Shown here in pieces: positions 27,810-37,063 of a stretch of 64,000 bases of DNA (within the stretch, counting starts at the first letter, position 1; every line of letters begins with the position of its first letter). This DNA comes from an uncultured Desulfobulbus sp. GTDB lineage: Bacteria; Desulfobacterota; Desulfobulbia; Desulfobulbales; Desulfobulbaceae. The stretch is taken from NCBI RefSeq assembly GCF_963664075.1, contig NZ_OY760916.1, forward strand, positions 3,307,001 to 3,371,000, read 5' to 3'. The translations under genes and the position numbers were made by a program. The notes beneath the pieces were generated by a model. It was not told the DNA's origin. It made no database searches and saw only the letters and a list, made by a program, of their open reading frames with translations.

Positions 27810-28877
27810 TTATTCAACCGCTCCCACAGGTCCTTCAAGAAAACAGGTGGACTGCGTCCCCTTTCCCTTCATTTCCACTGTGCGAGGGCGGGAGAAAATA
27901 AACTCGTCTTTCAACCCCTGACAGAAAGCATGGGAAACATTGATACGCATTGGCTGGGAAAGCGATTCAAGTCGGGCTGCTATGTTGACCGTATCACCGA
28001 AGATATCATAAATATACTTTTTGGTTCCCACAATGCCCCCCACCACAGGGCCTGCGTGCAGACCGATACGAATTTCCCACGCCTGGTCACTGCATTGATT
28101 TCGTGCTTCCAGATAGGCGATCATTTCCATGGCCACCAGAGCAGCCGCCCGGGAGTGATCGGCCCGTGGTTCGGGAATTCCGGCGGCAAAAAGGTAGGCA
28201 TCTCCAATGGTCTTCATCCGTTCACATTGATGCGCCTCGACAATGCGATCAAAAGCAGTGAACAATTCGTTGAGTTCGCTGATAACAAAAGAAGGATCCA
28301 GGCTTGCAGCTGTGGCGGTGAACTGGACAATATCAACAAAGCCGACCGTGACCTCGGAAAAATACTGAGGCGTACAACATCCCCGCTCCATTAGTTCCTC
28401 AGCCACACGGGCAGGCAGGACATTTAAAAGCAGCGACTCTGACTTCTGCTTCTCCAGGGCCAGTTGCCGATTATTCTCTGCCAGCTGTTTTTGCAGTTGT
28501 CTGATTTTCAGGTGGGTTGAAATCCGGGCCAGCACCTCTGATGGATGAAAGGGCTTGGTGATATAATCCACCCCACCGGCACTGAAACCGCTGAGTTTAT
28601 CGGCGGTGTTATCCAGAGAAGAAATAAAAATTACTGGAACTTCACGTGTTACCGGATCCTCTTTCAGGATCCGGCACAGTGCAAGTCCGTCAAGCTCCGG
28701 CATAACCACGTCAAGCAACAAAAGATCCGGCAGCTCCAGGGCAAGGAGATCAAGCGCCTCCTTACCATGATTAGCCACGGAGACCCGATACCCCTGCTTG
28801 CTCAAAAGCGCCTGCAGTTGCCGCTGGTTTATCGGCGAGTCCTCGACAACAAGTATGGAGGCGCCTTGCTCGGTCAC
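27810..28877 (-). CDS. Response regulator with class III adenylate cyclase output
   Basis: A 355-aa cytoplasmic protein. Residues 8-122 form a receiver domain with phospho-acceptor Asp56 (LLLLDVVMPELDG) and the switch Lys in ITKPF. A coiled coil (about 125-155) leads to a class III cyclase domain. Metal ligands Asp182 (GFVDIVQFT) and Asp226 (MKTIGD), purine-specifying Lys222 and Asp291 (YDIFGD), and transition-state Asn298/Arg302 (NIAAR) are all present. It should therefore make cAMP, with activity set by receiver phosphorylation. It follows aroC by 14 nt and is likely cotranscribed. No cognate histidine kinase is adjacent. Confidence 0.9.
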   Translation of the reverse strand: MTEQGASILVVEDSPINQRQLQALLSKQGYRVSVANHGKEALDLLALELPDLLLLDVVMPELDGLALCRILKEDPVTREVPVIFISSLDNTADKLSGFSAGGVDYITKPFHPSEVLARISTHLKIRQLQKQLAENNRQLALEKQKSESLLLNVLPARVAEELMERGCCTPQYFSEVTVGFVDIVQFTATAASLDPSFVISELNELFTAFDRIVEAHQCERMKTIGDAYLFAAGIPEPRADHSRAAALVAMEMIAYLEARNQCSDQAWEIRIGLHAGPVVGGIVGTKKYIYDIFGDTVNIAARLESLSQPMRINVSHAFCQGLKDEFIFSRPRTVEMKGKGTQSTCFLEGPVGAVE

Positions 28878-28891
28878 AACCTTGCTTCCGG

Positions 28892-29983
28892 TTAGCGGGA
28901 AAGGGGACGCCGTGCGCGCTGCTGCAGGGCCATATCGATCAGCACCAGAGACGCCATGGCCTCGACAATGGGCACTGCCCGGGGGACCACGCAGGGATCG
29001 TGCCGCCCTTTGGCTGCCAGGGTAACATTTTCACCATCAAAATCCACCGTTGCCTGCTCCTGGCCGATAGTGGCCACCGGTTTAAACCCGATGCGAAAGA
29101 CAATGGGCTCCCCGTTACTGATGCCGCCCTGGACACCTCCGCTGTTGTTAGTGAGCGTTCCCAGCCGGTTGCCCTTCTGGACAAAAGGGTCGTTGTGCTG
29201 ACTGCCGCGCATCCTGGTACCGGCAAATCCAGAACCGATATCAAACCCTTTGGTTGCAGGTAAAGAGAGCATGGCCTGCGCCAGGCGGGCCTCAAGCTTA
29301 TCAAACACCGGCTCTCCCAGACCGACAGGGACATTACGGCAGACACAGGTGAGGATGCCGCCGATGGAGTCCTTTGCCTCCAGCACCTCTTTGACGCGCT
29401 GCTCCATCTTGGCGGCAGTGGCCGCATCGGGACAACGGATAATCTGAGCATCCACCTGCTCACGGCTGATGGTGGCCAGGTCCATTTCCGGAGCCTCAAT
29501 ATCCCCCACGGCACTGACCCAGGCAACGATCTCCGTGCCAAAGGTCTCATAGAGCCACTTCTCGGCAATGGCGCCAGCAGCCACCCGGCCGATTGTCTCG
29601 CGTGCACTGGATCGTCCGCCCCCGCTTGAAGCACGGGTACCGTACTTCATCTGATAGGTAAAATCAGCATGCGAGGGTCGGGGTATTTTGCTCATCTCCC
29701 CATAGTCCTGTGGCCGTTGATCCTTATTGTTGACCAGCAACATAATTGGGGTTCCCAGGGTTTTCCCAAACTCGGTTCCAGAATAAATGGTCACCTGGTC
29801 GGCTTCCTGGCGAGGAGTGGACAGGTCGCTCTGACCGGGACGACGCCGGGAGAGCTGCTTCTGAATATCCGCCTCCACCAGTTCCATACCGGGAGGGCAG
29901 CCATCGACAATGGCGCCGACTCCCTTGCAATGGGATTCGCCGAAGGTGCTGACTTTATAAAGGGTACCAAGGGTGCTGGACAT
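28892..29983 (-). CDS. aroC: Chorismate synthase
   Basis: A 363-aa flavin-dependent enzyme making chorismate from EPSP, the end of the shikimate pathway. Signature blocks are intact: [19 protein letters not shown] at the N-terminus, [38 protein letters not shown] near residue 120 and [14 protein letters not shown] near the C-terminus. The ribosome site AAGGAG is six bases before ATG 29983. Length typical. First gene of an apparent two-gene operon with the response-regulator cyclase. Confidence 0.97.
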   Translation of the reverse strand: MSSTLGTLYKVSTFGESHCKGVGAIVDGCPPGMELVEADIQKQLSRRRPGQSDLSTPRQEADQVTIYSGTEFGKTLGTPIMLLVNNKDQRPQDYGEMSKIPRPSHADFTYQMKYGTRASSGGGRSSARETIGRVAAGAIAEKWLYETFGTEIVAWVSAVGDIEAPEMDLATISREQVDAQIIRCPDAATAAKMEQRVKEVLEAKDSIGGILTCVCRNVPVGLGEPVFDKLEARLAQAMLSLPATKGFDIGSGFAGTRMRGSQHNDPFVQKGNRLGTLTNNSGGVQGGISNGEPIVFRIGFKPVATIGQEQATVDFDGENVTLAAKGRHDPCVVPRAVPIVEAMASLVLIDMALQQRARRPLSR

Positions 29984-30074
29984 CGAATGCTCCTTATTTT
30001 GTTCAGGGCTGGCCCTGTGAATAAACGATTATTAATGACGATGTGGAGGGAAGTGACCACTCCTTGAGAGGTGG

Positions 30075-31100
30075 TTATAGAATACTTTCGATATACCAAT
30101 TAGCCGCTTTATCAAGCCCGTCACGGACAGAAAAAGCAGGGTGATAGCCGATAAGCTTGCCAGCTTTAGCGATGTTCGCCAAAGAATGACGCACATCTCC
30201 AGCACGAAAATCACGATACACCGGCTTGGCCTCTGCCGCTTGTGGACACTGTACCGCCACCCGCTCTTGAATCAGCTCGTAGAGGGTGTTGAGTGTGGTC
30301 CGTTCCCCAAAAGCCACATTGTAGACATTGTTGGCCGCTTCGTCACTGGCAGTGGCGGCCATAATGTTTGCCTGGACACAATTTTCTATAAAGCAAAAAT
30401 CTCGGCTGGTCTCTCCGTCCCCATTAATGTAAACGGGCTCATTTTTTAGCAAGCTGGCAAACCATTTGGGGATAACCGCAGCATAGGCACCATCAGGATC
30501 CTGGCGCTGACCAAAAATATTGAAATAACGCAGACCGATGGTTTTAAAATTATAGGTGCGGGCAAAAACACTGGCATAGAGTTCATTGACCAGTTTGGTC
30601 ACCGCGTAGGGAGAGAGCGGGTTACCGATATTCTCCTCGACCTTGGGCAGATCCGGATGATCGCCATAGGTCGAACTGGAAGCAGCATAGACCATACGCC
30701 GCACTTCCGCATCCCGGGCAGCGACCAGTATATTGAGAAAACCGTCAATATTATTGGCGTTGGTGGTTTGAGGGTCTTCTATGGAGCGTGGGACCGAGCC
30801 GAGCGCAGCCTGATGAAGAACGTAATCCACGCCTTTACAGGCCCTCTGGCAGTCTGCAGGAACACGAATATCCCCTTCCATAAAGCAAAAACCTGCCCAG
30901 GCTTCCTGACCAACGCGGCGTTCCACCTCATCGAGATTATGCTGATAACCGGTCGAAAAGTTGTCAAGCCCCACCACTCTCTGACCAAGAGAAAGTAAAG
31001 TTTCGAGTAAATTCGAACCAATAAAACCGGCGACCCCGGTTATCAGCCAGGTTGCTGGCTGTTGGACAAGCTGCTGCTGCCGCTCGGTATAGAAATGCAT
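30075..31100 (-). CDS. UDP-N-acetylglucosamine 4-epimerase type NAD-dependent epimerase
   Basis: A 341-aa extended SDR enzyme. The NAD-binding motif is GVAGFIGS (about 24-31), preceded by a short extra N-terminus. The catalytic set is ASSSTYGD (Ser) plus SPYAVTK with Tyr and Lys. The N-terminal extension, [28 protein letters not shown] pattern, and [13 protein letters not shown] match the WbpP/TviC group, which interconverts UDP-GlcNAc and UDP-GalNAc (or the uronic acids) for O-antigen or capsule. Substrate cannot be fixed from sequence. It stands alone, divergent from dinB, without other sugar-nucleotide genes nearby. Ribosome site AAGGAAAA upstream. Confidence 0.85.
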   Translation of the reverse strand: MHFYTERQQQLVQQPATWLITGVAGFIGSNLLETLLSLGQRVVGLDNFSTGYQHNLDEVERRVGQEAWAGFCFMEGDIRVPADCQRACKGVDYVLHQAALGSVPRSIEDPQTTNANNIDGFLNILVAARDAEVRRMVYAASSSTYGDHPDLPKVEENIGNPLSPYAVTKLVNELYASVFARTYNFKTIGLRYFNIFGQRQDPDGAYAAVIPKWFASLLKNEPVYINGDGETSRDFCFIENCVQANIMAATASDEAANNVYNVAFGERTTLNTLYELIQERVAVQCPQAAEAKPVYRDFRAGDVRHSLANIAKAGKLIGYHPAFSVRDGLDKAANWYIESIL

Positions 31101-31226
31101 TGTCTGTTTTCCTTGATCTGAATCTGGTGTATTGTGGTGGAATCAATTGAATTTGAGTCGGATAATAGCCTTGCAAGCCTTTAGCGTCAATGGCGATAAA
31201 TGCCCAGGTCTCTCCCTTGCACGATC

Positions 31227-32330
31227 ATGCCACCTCTTCGTAAAATCATTCATATCGACATGGATGCATTTTTTGCCTCGGTCGAACAACTCGATACCCC
31301 TGCCCTACGTGGACGTCCGGTTATTGTTGGGGGGAGCCCCCAGAGTCGTGGTGTAGTTGCGGCCTGCTCCTATGAGGCCAGAGCTTTTGGTATCCATTCA
31401 GCCATGCCTTGCGTTCGGGCCTACCAGCTCTGTCCTCAAGCGATCTTCATCCGTCCACGCATGGATCGTTACCGGGAAATTTCCGAAAAAATCATGGCCC
31501 TTTTTCATCGCTACACCGCGCTGGTAGAACAACTTTCAGTGGATGAGGCCTTTTTAGATGTTACCGAAAATTTCCTGGGCCAGCCGTCGGCTACCCGCAT
31601 TGCCCAGGCTATCCGTGCTGACATAAAAGCCACCTTGCACCTGAGCGCCTCAGCGGGTGTTTCCTACAACAAATTCCTCGCTAAAATAGCCTCGGGTCAT
31701 AACAAACCCGATGGTATGACCGTGATTCCTCCAGACCAAGCGCGTGACTTCATTGCAGCCCTGCCCATTGGCAAGTTTTACGGAGTAGGGAAAGTCACAG
31801 AGAAAAAAATGCAAGCCCATGGGATTCGTACTGGAGCAGATCTAATCCGATTCCCCTTAAGTCAGCTGCAGTATATTTTCGGTAAATCAGGGCATTATTT
31901 TTATGACATTGTACGAGGCAACGATCTCCGTCCGGTTCAACCGGTACGAAAGCGTAAATCCATTGGTACAGAAACGACGTTGTCTGAGGACATTGACAGG
32001 TATTCTGAAATCACAGCCCTGCTCTCTGGTCTGATAACCAAGCTAGCTCAAATCCTAGCCGATAAAGAGATCGGGGGACGCACCCTGACGCTGAAAGTAC
32101 GCTACTCGGATTTCACAACGATCAGTCGTTCGGCCACTACTCCCCAGGGATTTTTTAGCGCAAGCGACATCCTCCCCCAGATTCCCCGACTCCTGGCAAC
32201 CACCGAAGCGGGACAACGAAAAATCCGCCTACTGGGCATCACCGTATCGAATCTCTACGACAAACAAGATGCCAGTCGTCTACGACAACGACAGCTACCT
32301 TTACCATTTCCCCCTATCGCCATAGTCTGA
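31227..32330 (+). CDS. dinB: DNA polymerase IV (Y family)
   Basis: A 367-aa translesion polymerase. It starts KIIHIDMDAFFASVEQ, with the first metal-binding Asp pair, followed by RGVVAACSYEARAFGI in the fingers and LSVDEAFLDVT with the catalytic Asp-Glu. The helix-hairpin-helix (FYGVGKVTEKKM) and little-finger domain (RKRKSIGTETTLSED) follow. The C-terminus is rich in Gln/Leu/Pro (RQRQLPLPF), consistent with a beta-clamp-binding tail (QLPLPF). ATG 31227 gives the normal start; an in-frame ATG at 31200 would add nine residues. No LexA-type box was recognised upstream, though DinB genes are often damage-induced. Confidence 0.95.
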   Translation: MPPLRKIIHIDMDAFFASVEQLDTPALRGRPVIVGGSPQSRGVVAACSYEARAFGIHSAMPCVRAYQLCPQAIFIRPRMDRYREISEKIMALFHRYTALVEQLSVDEAFLDVTENFLGQPSATRIAQAIRADIKATLHLSASAGVSYNKFLAKIASGHNKPDGMTVIPPDQARDFIAALPIGKFYGVGKVTEKKMQAHGIRTGADLIRFPLSQLQYIFGKSGHYFYDIVRGNDLRPVQPVRKRKSIGTETTLSEDIDRYSEITALLSGLITKLAQILADKEIGGRTLTLKVRYSDFTTISRSATTPQGFFSASDILPQIPRLLATTEAGQRKIRLLGITVSNLYDKQDASRLRQRQLPLPFPPIAIV

Positions 32331-32534
32331 ATACAACGTACCGAAGAGACTTTTGCTCTTTCTGCATTTTCAAAAAGGGAAAGAGACTTGCTCTTGTTGC
32401 TCCTTTTTTGTAATTATTTTCCTCAGATTCCACCATCGATTCAATCTGGTAAAAGACACGAATTCAAGAAAGAGACACCTCCCTCGGAGTGACAGGCTCC
32501 TTCTGTCCCCGCCACCCTTTACCCAGGAAAGGAT

Positions 32535-33653
32535 ATGTCTTATTCAACTCCTTTTTACTCCCTTCATAGATGGTCTTTGAACGCCCTGGTGCTGTTTGTC
32601 ATTCTTGTCCTGCAAACTCTTCATCCGCAAAATCTCGAAGCAGCCTCTACAATCCGCGTCGGGATCCGTGATATCAAGCCTTTTATTTTTATTGCCCCCG
32701 ATCAGGAGCCTACCGGTTTTGCCATAGATCTGTGGAAAGCAGTTGCCACTGATCTTGAGTTACCGTATCGCTTCGTTGCCAGTGAGGGAATCGCCTACAC
32801 GCTTGAAGACATGCTCAATCACAAGATCGATCTGGCCATCGGTGCGATCACTATCACCGAACAACGGGAAAGTCAGTTTGATTTCAGCCTTTCTCACTAT
32901 CACACAGGGCTGGGAATCATGACCCCGGCAGAGCCGAGCTACTCGTTCACCGCCTTCTGGTCCTCCTTTTTTACGCGGGACCGTTTGATAAAGATTGGAT
33001 CATTTTTGGGCTTCATCCTCCTCACCGGCCATGTGATCTGGCTGGCAGAACGGCGCCATCAGCAATCCTTTAACCCGCGCTATCTTCCCGGCGTTCTCGA
33101 GGGGGTTTATTGGTCCATGGTGACAGCCAGTACCGTTGGTTACGGCGATTACATCCCCAAAAGCAGAATCGGTAAACTGCTTGCCGTTATAATCATCGCC
33201 GTCTCCCTGCCCATGTTTGCAGTTTTTGTCGCCAATATCTCCTCTGATATTACCCTCCATGAACTACGCAGTTACATTGAAGGACCAAAAGACCTGGCAG
33301 GAAAAAAAGTGGGTGTGGTCAAAGGGAGCACCAGCGAACAGTTTATGGAGCGCGAACACCTGGGACAACTGGTAACAACCGCCAATGCCACGACCATGTA
33401 CCGACTGCTGGAAGAGGGCAAACTCGCGGCCGTTGTCCACGATTTGCCGACCTTACAGTACCATGCTGCCACAGCGGGCAAGGGGAAGGTTAAACTGGTC
33501 GGGCAAATGTTTAACAAACAGGACTATGCCTATCTCTTGCCGGAGAACAGTCGTTACAAAGAACGTATTGACCGATCCCTTTTGAAACTCATAGAAAACG
33601 GCACCATGGACGAGCTGGAGACAAAATGGTTTGGTACCGGCCAAGAGCAGTAA
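32535..33653 (+). CDS. GluR0-like ligand-gated potassium channel subunit
   Basis: A 372-aa protein combining a periplasmic binding-protein fold with a pore. A signal/membrane segment (about 13-36) precedes binding lobe S1 (38-135, IRVGIRDIKPFIFI, then GFAIDLWKAVA, and LAIGAITITEQRE). Next come pore helix M1 (about 152-170), a re-entrant loop with the potassium filter TVGYGD (Thr200-Asp205), M2 (about 213-238), and lobe S2 (250-365, GKKVGVVKGSTSEQF). This order S1-M1-P-M2-S2 is that of prokaryotic ionotropic glutamate receptors (GluR0). Ligand probably an amino acid, gating K+ flux; inferred. ATG 32535 follows AGGAAAGG. The next gene is a cation antiporter. Confidence 0.9.
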   Translation: MSYSTPFYSLHRWSLNALVLFVILVLQTLHPQNLEAASTIRVGIRDIKPFIFIAPDQEPTGFAIDLWKAVATDLELPYRFVASEGIAYTLEDMLNHKIDLAIGAITITEQRESQFDFSLSHYHTGLGIMTPAEPSYSFTAFWSSFFTRDRLIKIGSFLGFILLTGHVIWLAERRHQQSFNPRYLPGVLEGVYWSMVTASTVGYGDYIPKSRIGKLLAVIIIAVSLPMFAVFVANISSDITLHELRSYIEGPKDLAGKKVGVVKGSTSEQFMEREHLGQLVTTANATTMYRLLEEGKLAAVVHDLPTLQYHAATAGKGKVKLVGQMFNKQDYAYLLPENSRYKERIDRSLLKLIENGTMDELETKWFGTGQEQ

Positions 33654-33732
33654 AATGAACCCTGGCCAGCCTTCAGTCAGGGTATCAGGCCAAAACCCCG
33701 CCTCCTAGGCGATCCCCCTCTGGAGAAGCACC

Positions 33733-35628
33733 ATGCACGACGAAACCCTTTTTTATATCATTGCCGGTTTGTTAGCGGCAAGCACCCTCTGTCAGTGGTG
33801 CGCATGGCGAGTACGCCTTCCTGCGATCATATTTCTCCTGCTCACCGGTATCATGGTCGGCCCGGTCCTTGGCCTGCTCAACCCGGAACAACTCCTGGGT
33901 GATTTTCTCTTTCCCTTCATCTCCATCTCTGTTGCCGTTATTCTCTTTGAAGGCAGTCTGACCCTGCGCTTTAAAGATATTCTGGGCTTTGAGGCGGTCA
34001 TCCGCAACATGGTCTCCACCGGCATGCTGGTGACCTGGCTGATCACCACAACCACCGCCCATTATGTGGTGGGGCTGGGCTGGCAGTTGTCCTTTCTTTT
34101 TGGCGCCATCACGGTGGTGACTGGACCGACGGTTATTGCCCCCATCCTGCGTACCGTCCGCCCCTCGGCCAATGTGGCCAATATCCTGCAGTGGGAGGGG
34201 ATTGTTATTGATCCCATCGGGGCAGCGCTCGCCGTTTTGGTTTATGAATATATCATCTCTGCCTCTGCCGGTTCCCCCTGGGGACACACCCTCTTATTTT
34301 TCCTTAAACTCCTCGTTGTTGGCACCGGCATAGGAATTGGCAGCGGCTATTTTTTAGGGCTCTCGCTGCGCGCCAACTGGATCCCTGATTTTTTACGCAA
34401 CATTGCCACCCTCTCGGTTGTTTTGGTCTCTTTTATCATGGCAAATGGCCTTCAACCCGAGGCGGGCCTGGTCACCGTAACGGTGATGGGGATCTGGCTG
34501 GCCAACATGAAAGACGTTGATGTTAAGTCGATTATTGACTTCAAGGAGTCCATCAGCATCCTGCTCATCTCGCTGCTTTTCATCACCCTCGCCGCCCGCA
34601 TTGATCTCCAGGCGCTGCTTGATCTGGGGTGGCGGGCCCTGGTACTTTTTCTTGCCATTCAATTTCTTGCCCGGCCACTCAACATTCTTATATCTGCGGC
34701 CGGCTCAAAACTTTCCTGGCCGGAACGCCATTTTCTCGCCTGGATTGCGCCCCGGGGTATTATCGCTGCCGCTATCTCGGCACTTTTTGCTGTCCAGCTT
34801 GAGAAAGCTGGATTTGCCGATGCTAACCTGCTCAGCCCTCTGACCTTTTTTGTCATTATTGCCACGGTCCTCCTACAGAGCACCACTGCTCGCGCTCTCG
34901 CCACCTGGCTCAAGGTTGTAGAGCCTGAACCCAAGGGGTTCCTTATCGTTGGCGCCAATGAGGTGGCTCGATCCCTGGCAAAAGCGCTGACCCAAAACGG
35001 GGTCACCATCATGCTGGCAGACACGGTCCGCAGCAATGTAACCAAAGCGAAGATCGAAGGGTTGAAGTGTTATTTTGGTGCGCCCTTTTCCGAACACGCT
35101 GATCGCTTTCTGCCGCTGACGGGAATTGGGCGCGTGCTGGCGCTCTCCTCCCATGAGACGATCAATGTGGGGGCGGCTATGCATTATCGCAATGAGCTCG
35201 GCGCTGAACAGGTCTTCATCATTCAATCCAAATTACGCGAACGAATTTCAAAACGGGTACGCCTGCCTATTCAGCGCCTCTCGCGGACCCTCTTTGGGCG
35301 AAATATCACCTTTTCCTACTTGAGCTGGAGCCTCTCCAACGGGGGCAGTATTCATACAACCAGGCTCTCTAAGCTCTTTAACTTTTATGATTTTCAGCAA
35401 AAACACCAGGAGAGAGCAGTACCACTCTTTGCCATCGAGCCCAAAGGCGAAATCCATGTCTTTTGTGAAGAGCTGGTCATTGAGCCTAAAGAAGGCTGGG
35501 CCATTATTTACCTCCGCCATGACCGCCGCAAAAAGCCACGCAAGCGGACCACTGTTCCCCTGGAGCCCCGACGCGTCTGTACGCTCGAGAACCGGGTTGT
35601 GCCCTGTCCCCCCAATGAGCTGTTCTAA
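33733..35628 (+). CDS. Cation:proton antiporter (CPA family) with TrkA-N/RCK-like C-terminal domain
   Basis: A 631-aa protein. About twelve membrane helices span residues 5-395; characteristic patterns include LPAIIFLLLTGIMVGP, the TVVTGPTVIAPILRTVRP segment and an Asp-containing EGIVIDPIGAALAV segment, typical of CPA1-type antiporters. After the last helix comes a nucleotide-binding TrkA-N-like domain (about 398-500, PKGFLIVGANEVARSLAKAL) and a basic tail. Such antiporters exchange Na+ or K+ for H+, and the C-terminal Rossmann domain senses NAD(H) or another nucleotide. It starts 79 nt after the K+ channel gene on the same strand, so joint K+ or Na+ homeostasis is plausible. Confidence 0.88.
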   Translation: MHDETLFYIIAGLLAASTLCQWCAWRVRLPAIIFLLLTGIMVGPVLGLLNPEQLLGDFLFPFISISVAVILFEGSLTLRFKDILGFEAVIRNMVSTGMLVTWLITTTTAHYVVGLGWQLSFLFGAITVVTGPTVIAPILRTVRPSANVANILQWEGIVIDPIGAALAVLVYEYIISASAGSPWGHTLLFFLKLLVVGTGIGIGSGYFLGLSLRANWIPDFLRNIATLSVVLVSFIMANGLQPEAGLVTVTVMGIWLANMKDVDVKSIIDFKESISILLISLLFITLAARIDLQALLDLGWRALVLFLAIQFLARPLNILISAAGSKLSWPERHFLAWIAPRGIIAAAISALFAVQLEKAGFADANLLSPLTFFVIIATVLLQSTTARALATWLKVVEPEPKGFLIVGANEVARSLAKALTQNGVTIMLADTVRSNVTKAKIEGLKCYFGAPFSEHADRFLPLTGIGRVLALSSHETINVGAAMHYRNELGAEQVFIIQSKLRERISKRVRLPIQRLSRTLFGRNITFSYLSWSLSNGGSIHTTRLSKLFNFYDFQQKHQERAVPLFAIEPKGEIHVFCEELVIEPKEGWAIIYLRHDRRKKPRKRTTVPLEPRRVCTLENRVVPCPPNELF

Positions 35629-35825
35629 AAAAACCTGAATCCGTGAGTCTGGAAAAAGGTTGAAATACAGTGGCTCAAGGTGGTTGAATAGTGTCCGGTG
35701 TGGCTGACAGGTCTCTCTATTCAGCACCTCATGACGTTGGACCGAACCGGCCCACTCTCAACAACTCATTTTTTCACCCGGTTATCGCCCAAAATAAGAC
35801 AGGTATTCCGGGAGGAGGTCAGATC

Positions 35826-36845
35826 ATGGATATGAAAACTGTGCGTACCCAGGCACGGGAACAACTCAAAGGATTTTGCCGGGTCTGTCCGGTCTGCGAT
35901 GGCCGTGCCTGCGCTGGCGAAGTACCCGGCATGGGAGGTGTGGGTACAGGCTCCGCCTTTAAGGCTAATATGGAAGCTCTTGCTGCCGTCAAGCTCAACA
36001 TGCGAACCGTGCATGGCGTCAAAGAGCCTAATATGCGTCTGACACTCTGGGGCAAAACCTTGGAGATGCCCATTCTCGCAGCTCCCATCACGGGGTCCAC
36101 CTACAACATGGGGGGACAGATGAGCGAGGAAGACTTCATCACCGCCATGGTCGAGGGCGCATTAGAAGCAGGCTCGCTCTCCATGACCGGCGACGGAGCG
36201 GATCCGACCATGTTTGGCAGCGGCATCAAAGCGGGTTCTGCCAACAAGGGAGGCTCCATCGCCATCATCAAACCTCGGGAACAGGACGTCATCAAGAGCC
36301 ACCTGCAGACAGCCAAAGAGGCGGGCGTTTTAGCTGCGGGGATGGATATCGATGGTGCTGGCCTGGTGACCATGGCCATGAAAGGACAGCCGGTTGGCCC
36401 CAAGACCAAGGCTGAGCTGAAAGAAGTCATCGCCGCCACTAAATTGCCTTTTATCCTTAAAGGGATCATGACTCCTGACGAGGCTGAGGTCGCGGTCGAA
36501 GCCGGTGCCGCTGCCATTGTCGTCTCCAATCACGGCGGCCGAGTCCTTGATTTCACCCCGGGTGCAGCCACCGTGCTGCCCGAAATCGCCAAGCGCGTCA
36601 AAGGAAAGGCCCTCATCTTTGTCGATGGCGGCGTTCGCAGCGGTGCTGATGTGTTGAAACTGCTGGCCCTTGGTGCCAATGCAGTCCTGGTTGGACGCCC
36701 CTTGATCATCGCCGCCTTTGGAGGCGGTCGTGAGGGGGTGGCCATGTATCTGAAACAGATGCAGAACGAACTGCTGCAGGCCATGCTGCTTACAGGCTGC
36801 GCAGACGTGAACAACGTTTCCTCGGAGATTGTGTATACTGACTGA
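35826..36845 (+). CDS. FMN-dependent alpha-hydroxy-acid dehydrogenase family protein
   Basis: A 339-aa TIM-barrel flavoprotein. Family blocks: GKTLEMPILAAPITGS, the active-site SNHGGRVLDF (His base and Arg), FVDGGVRSGADVLKLLALGA and VLVGRP phosphate binding. Enzymes of this group oxidise L-lactate, glycolate or similar acids. It has a short Cys-rich N-terminus, CRVCPVCDGRACAGEVPG (about 16-33), typical of a bacterial subgroup and possibly metal- or disulfide-bearing. I use ATG 35826, which has GGGAGGAGG in front, and not the longer in-frame start at 35691. The exact substrate is unknown. A terminator follows. Confidence 0.82.
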   Translation: MDMKTVRTQAREQLKGFCRVCPVCDGRACAGEVPGMGGVGTGSAFKANMEALAAVKLNMRTVHGVKEPNMRLTLWGKTLEMPILAAPITGSTYNMGGQMSEEDFITAMVEGALEAGSLSMTGDGADPTMFGSGIKAGSANKGGSIAIIKPREQDVIKSHLQTAKEAGVLAAGMDIDGAGLVTMAMKGQPVGPKTKAELKEVIAATKLPFILKGIMTPDEAEVAVEAGAAAIVVSNHGGRVLDFTPGAATVLPEIAKRVKGKALIFVDGGVRSGADVLKLLALGANAVLVGRPLIIAAFGGGREGVAMYLKQMQNELLQAMLLTGCADVNNVSSEIVYTD

Positions 36846-36891
36846 TTGCCAACTCAGGAAAATCATACCTGAGTTCTGAGCATCCATCTCA

Positions 36892-36936
36892 AACCGGTCG
36901 CCCTGCCGTTGCGCAGGACGACCGGTTTTCTTTTTC
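36892..36936 (+). terminator. Rho-independent terminator
   Basis: AACCGGTCG (36892-36900) pairs with CGACCGGTT (36919-36927), with an inner CCTGC/GCAGG stem, then a TTTTCTTTTT tract. A second small hairpin, ACTCAGG/CCTGAGT (36852-36874), lies just upstream. Confidence 0.85.
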
Positions 36937-36996
36937 CCTTCCTGCAAGATTGTTTGAATGCATAAGTCCCTGAAACGGGAGAAACCTCCATGTGGG

Positions 36997-37042
36997 TATA
37001 ATGTTATTAGCAACTGTTGGGTCGAGAACCAGCTCGCCCAAA
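36997..37042 (+). promoter_or_regulatory. TATAAT box and stem-loop in the IS110 left end
   Basis: A consensus -10 TATAAT at 36997-37002 is followed by a 9-bp stem with one bulged T (37017-37026 with 37033-37041, loop AACCAG). It ends 22 nt before the transposase ATG. No convincing -35 was found. In IS110 elements this non-coding end can specify the bridge RNA; whether this remnant does so is speculative. Confidence 0.35.
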
Positions 37043-37063
37043 ATACGCCACAAGGAGGTTTCT

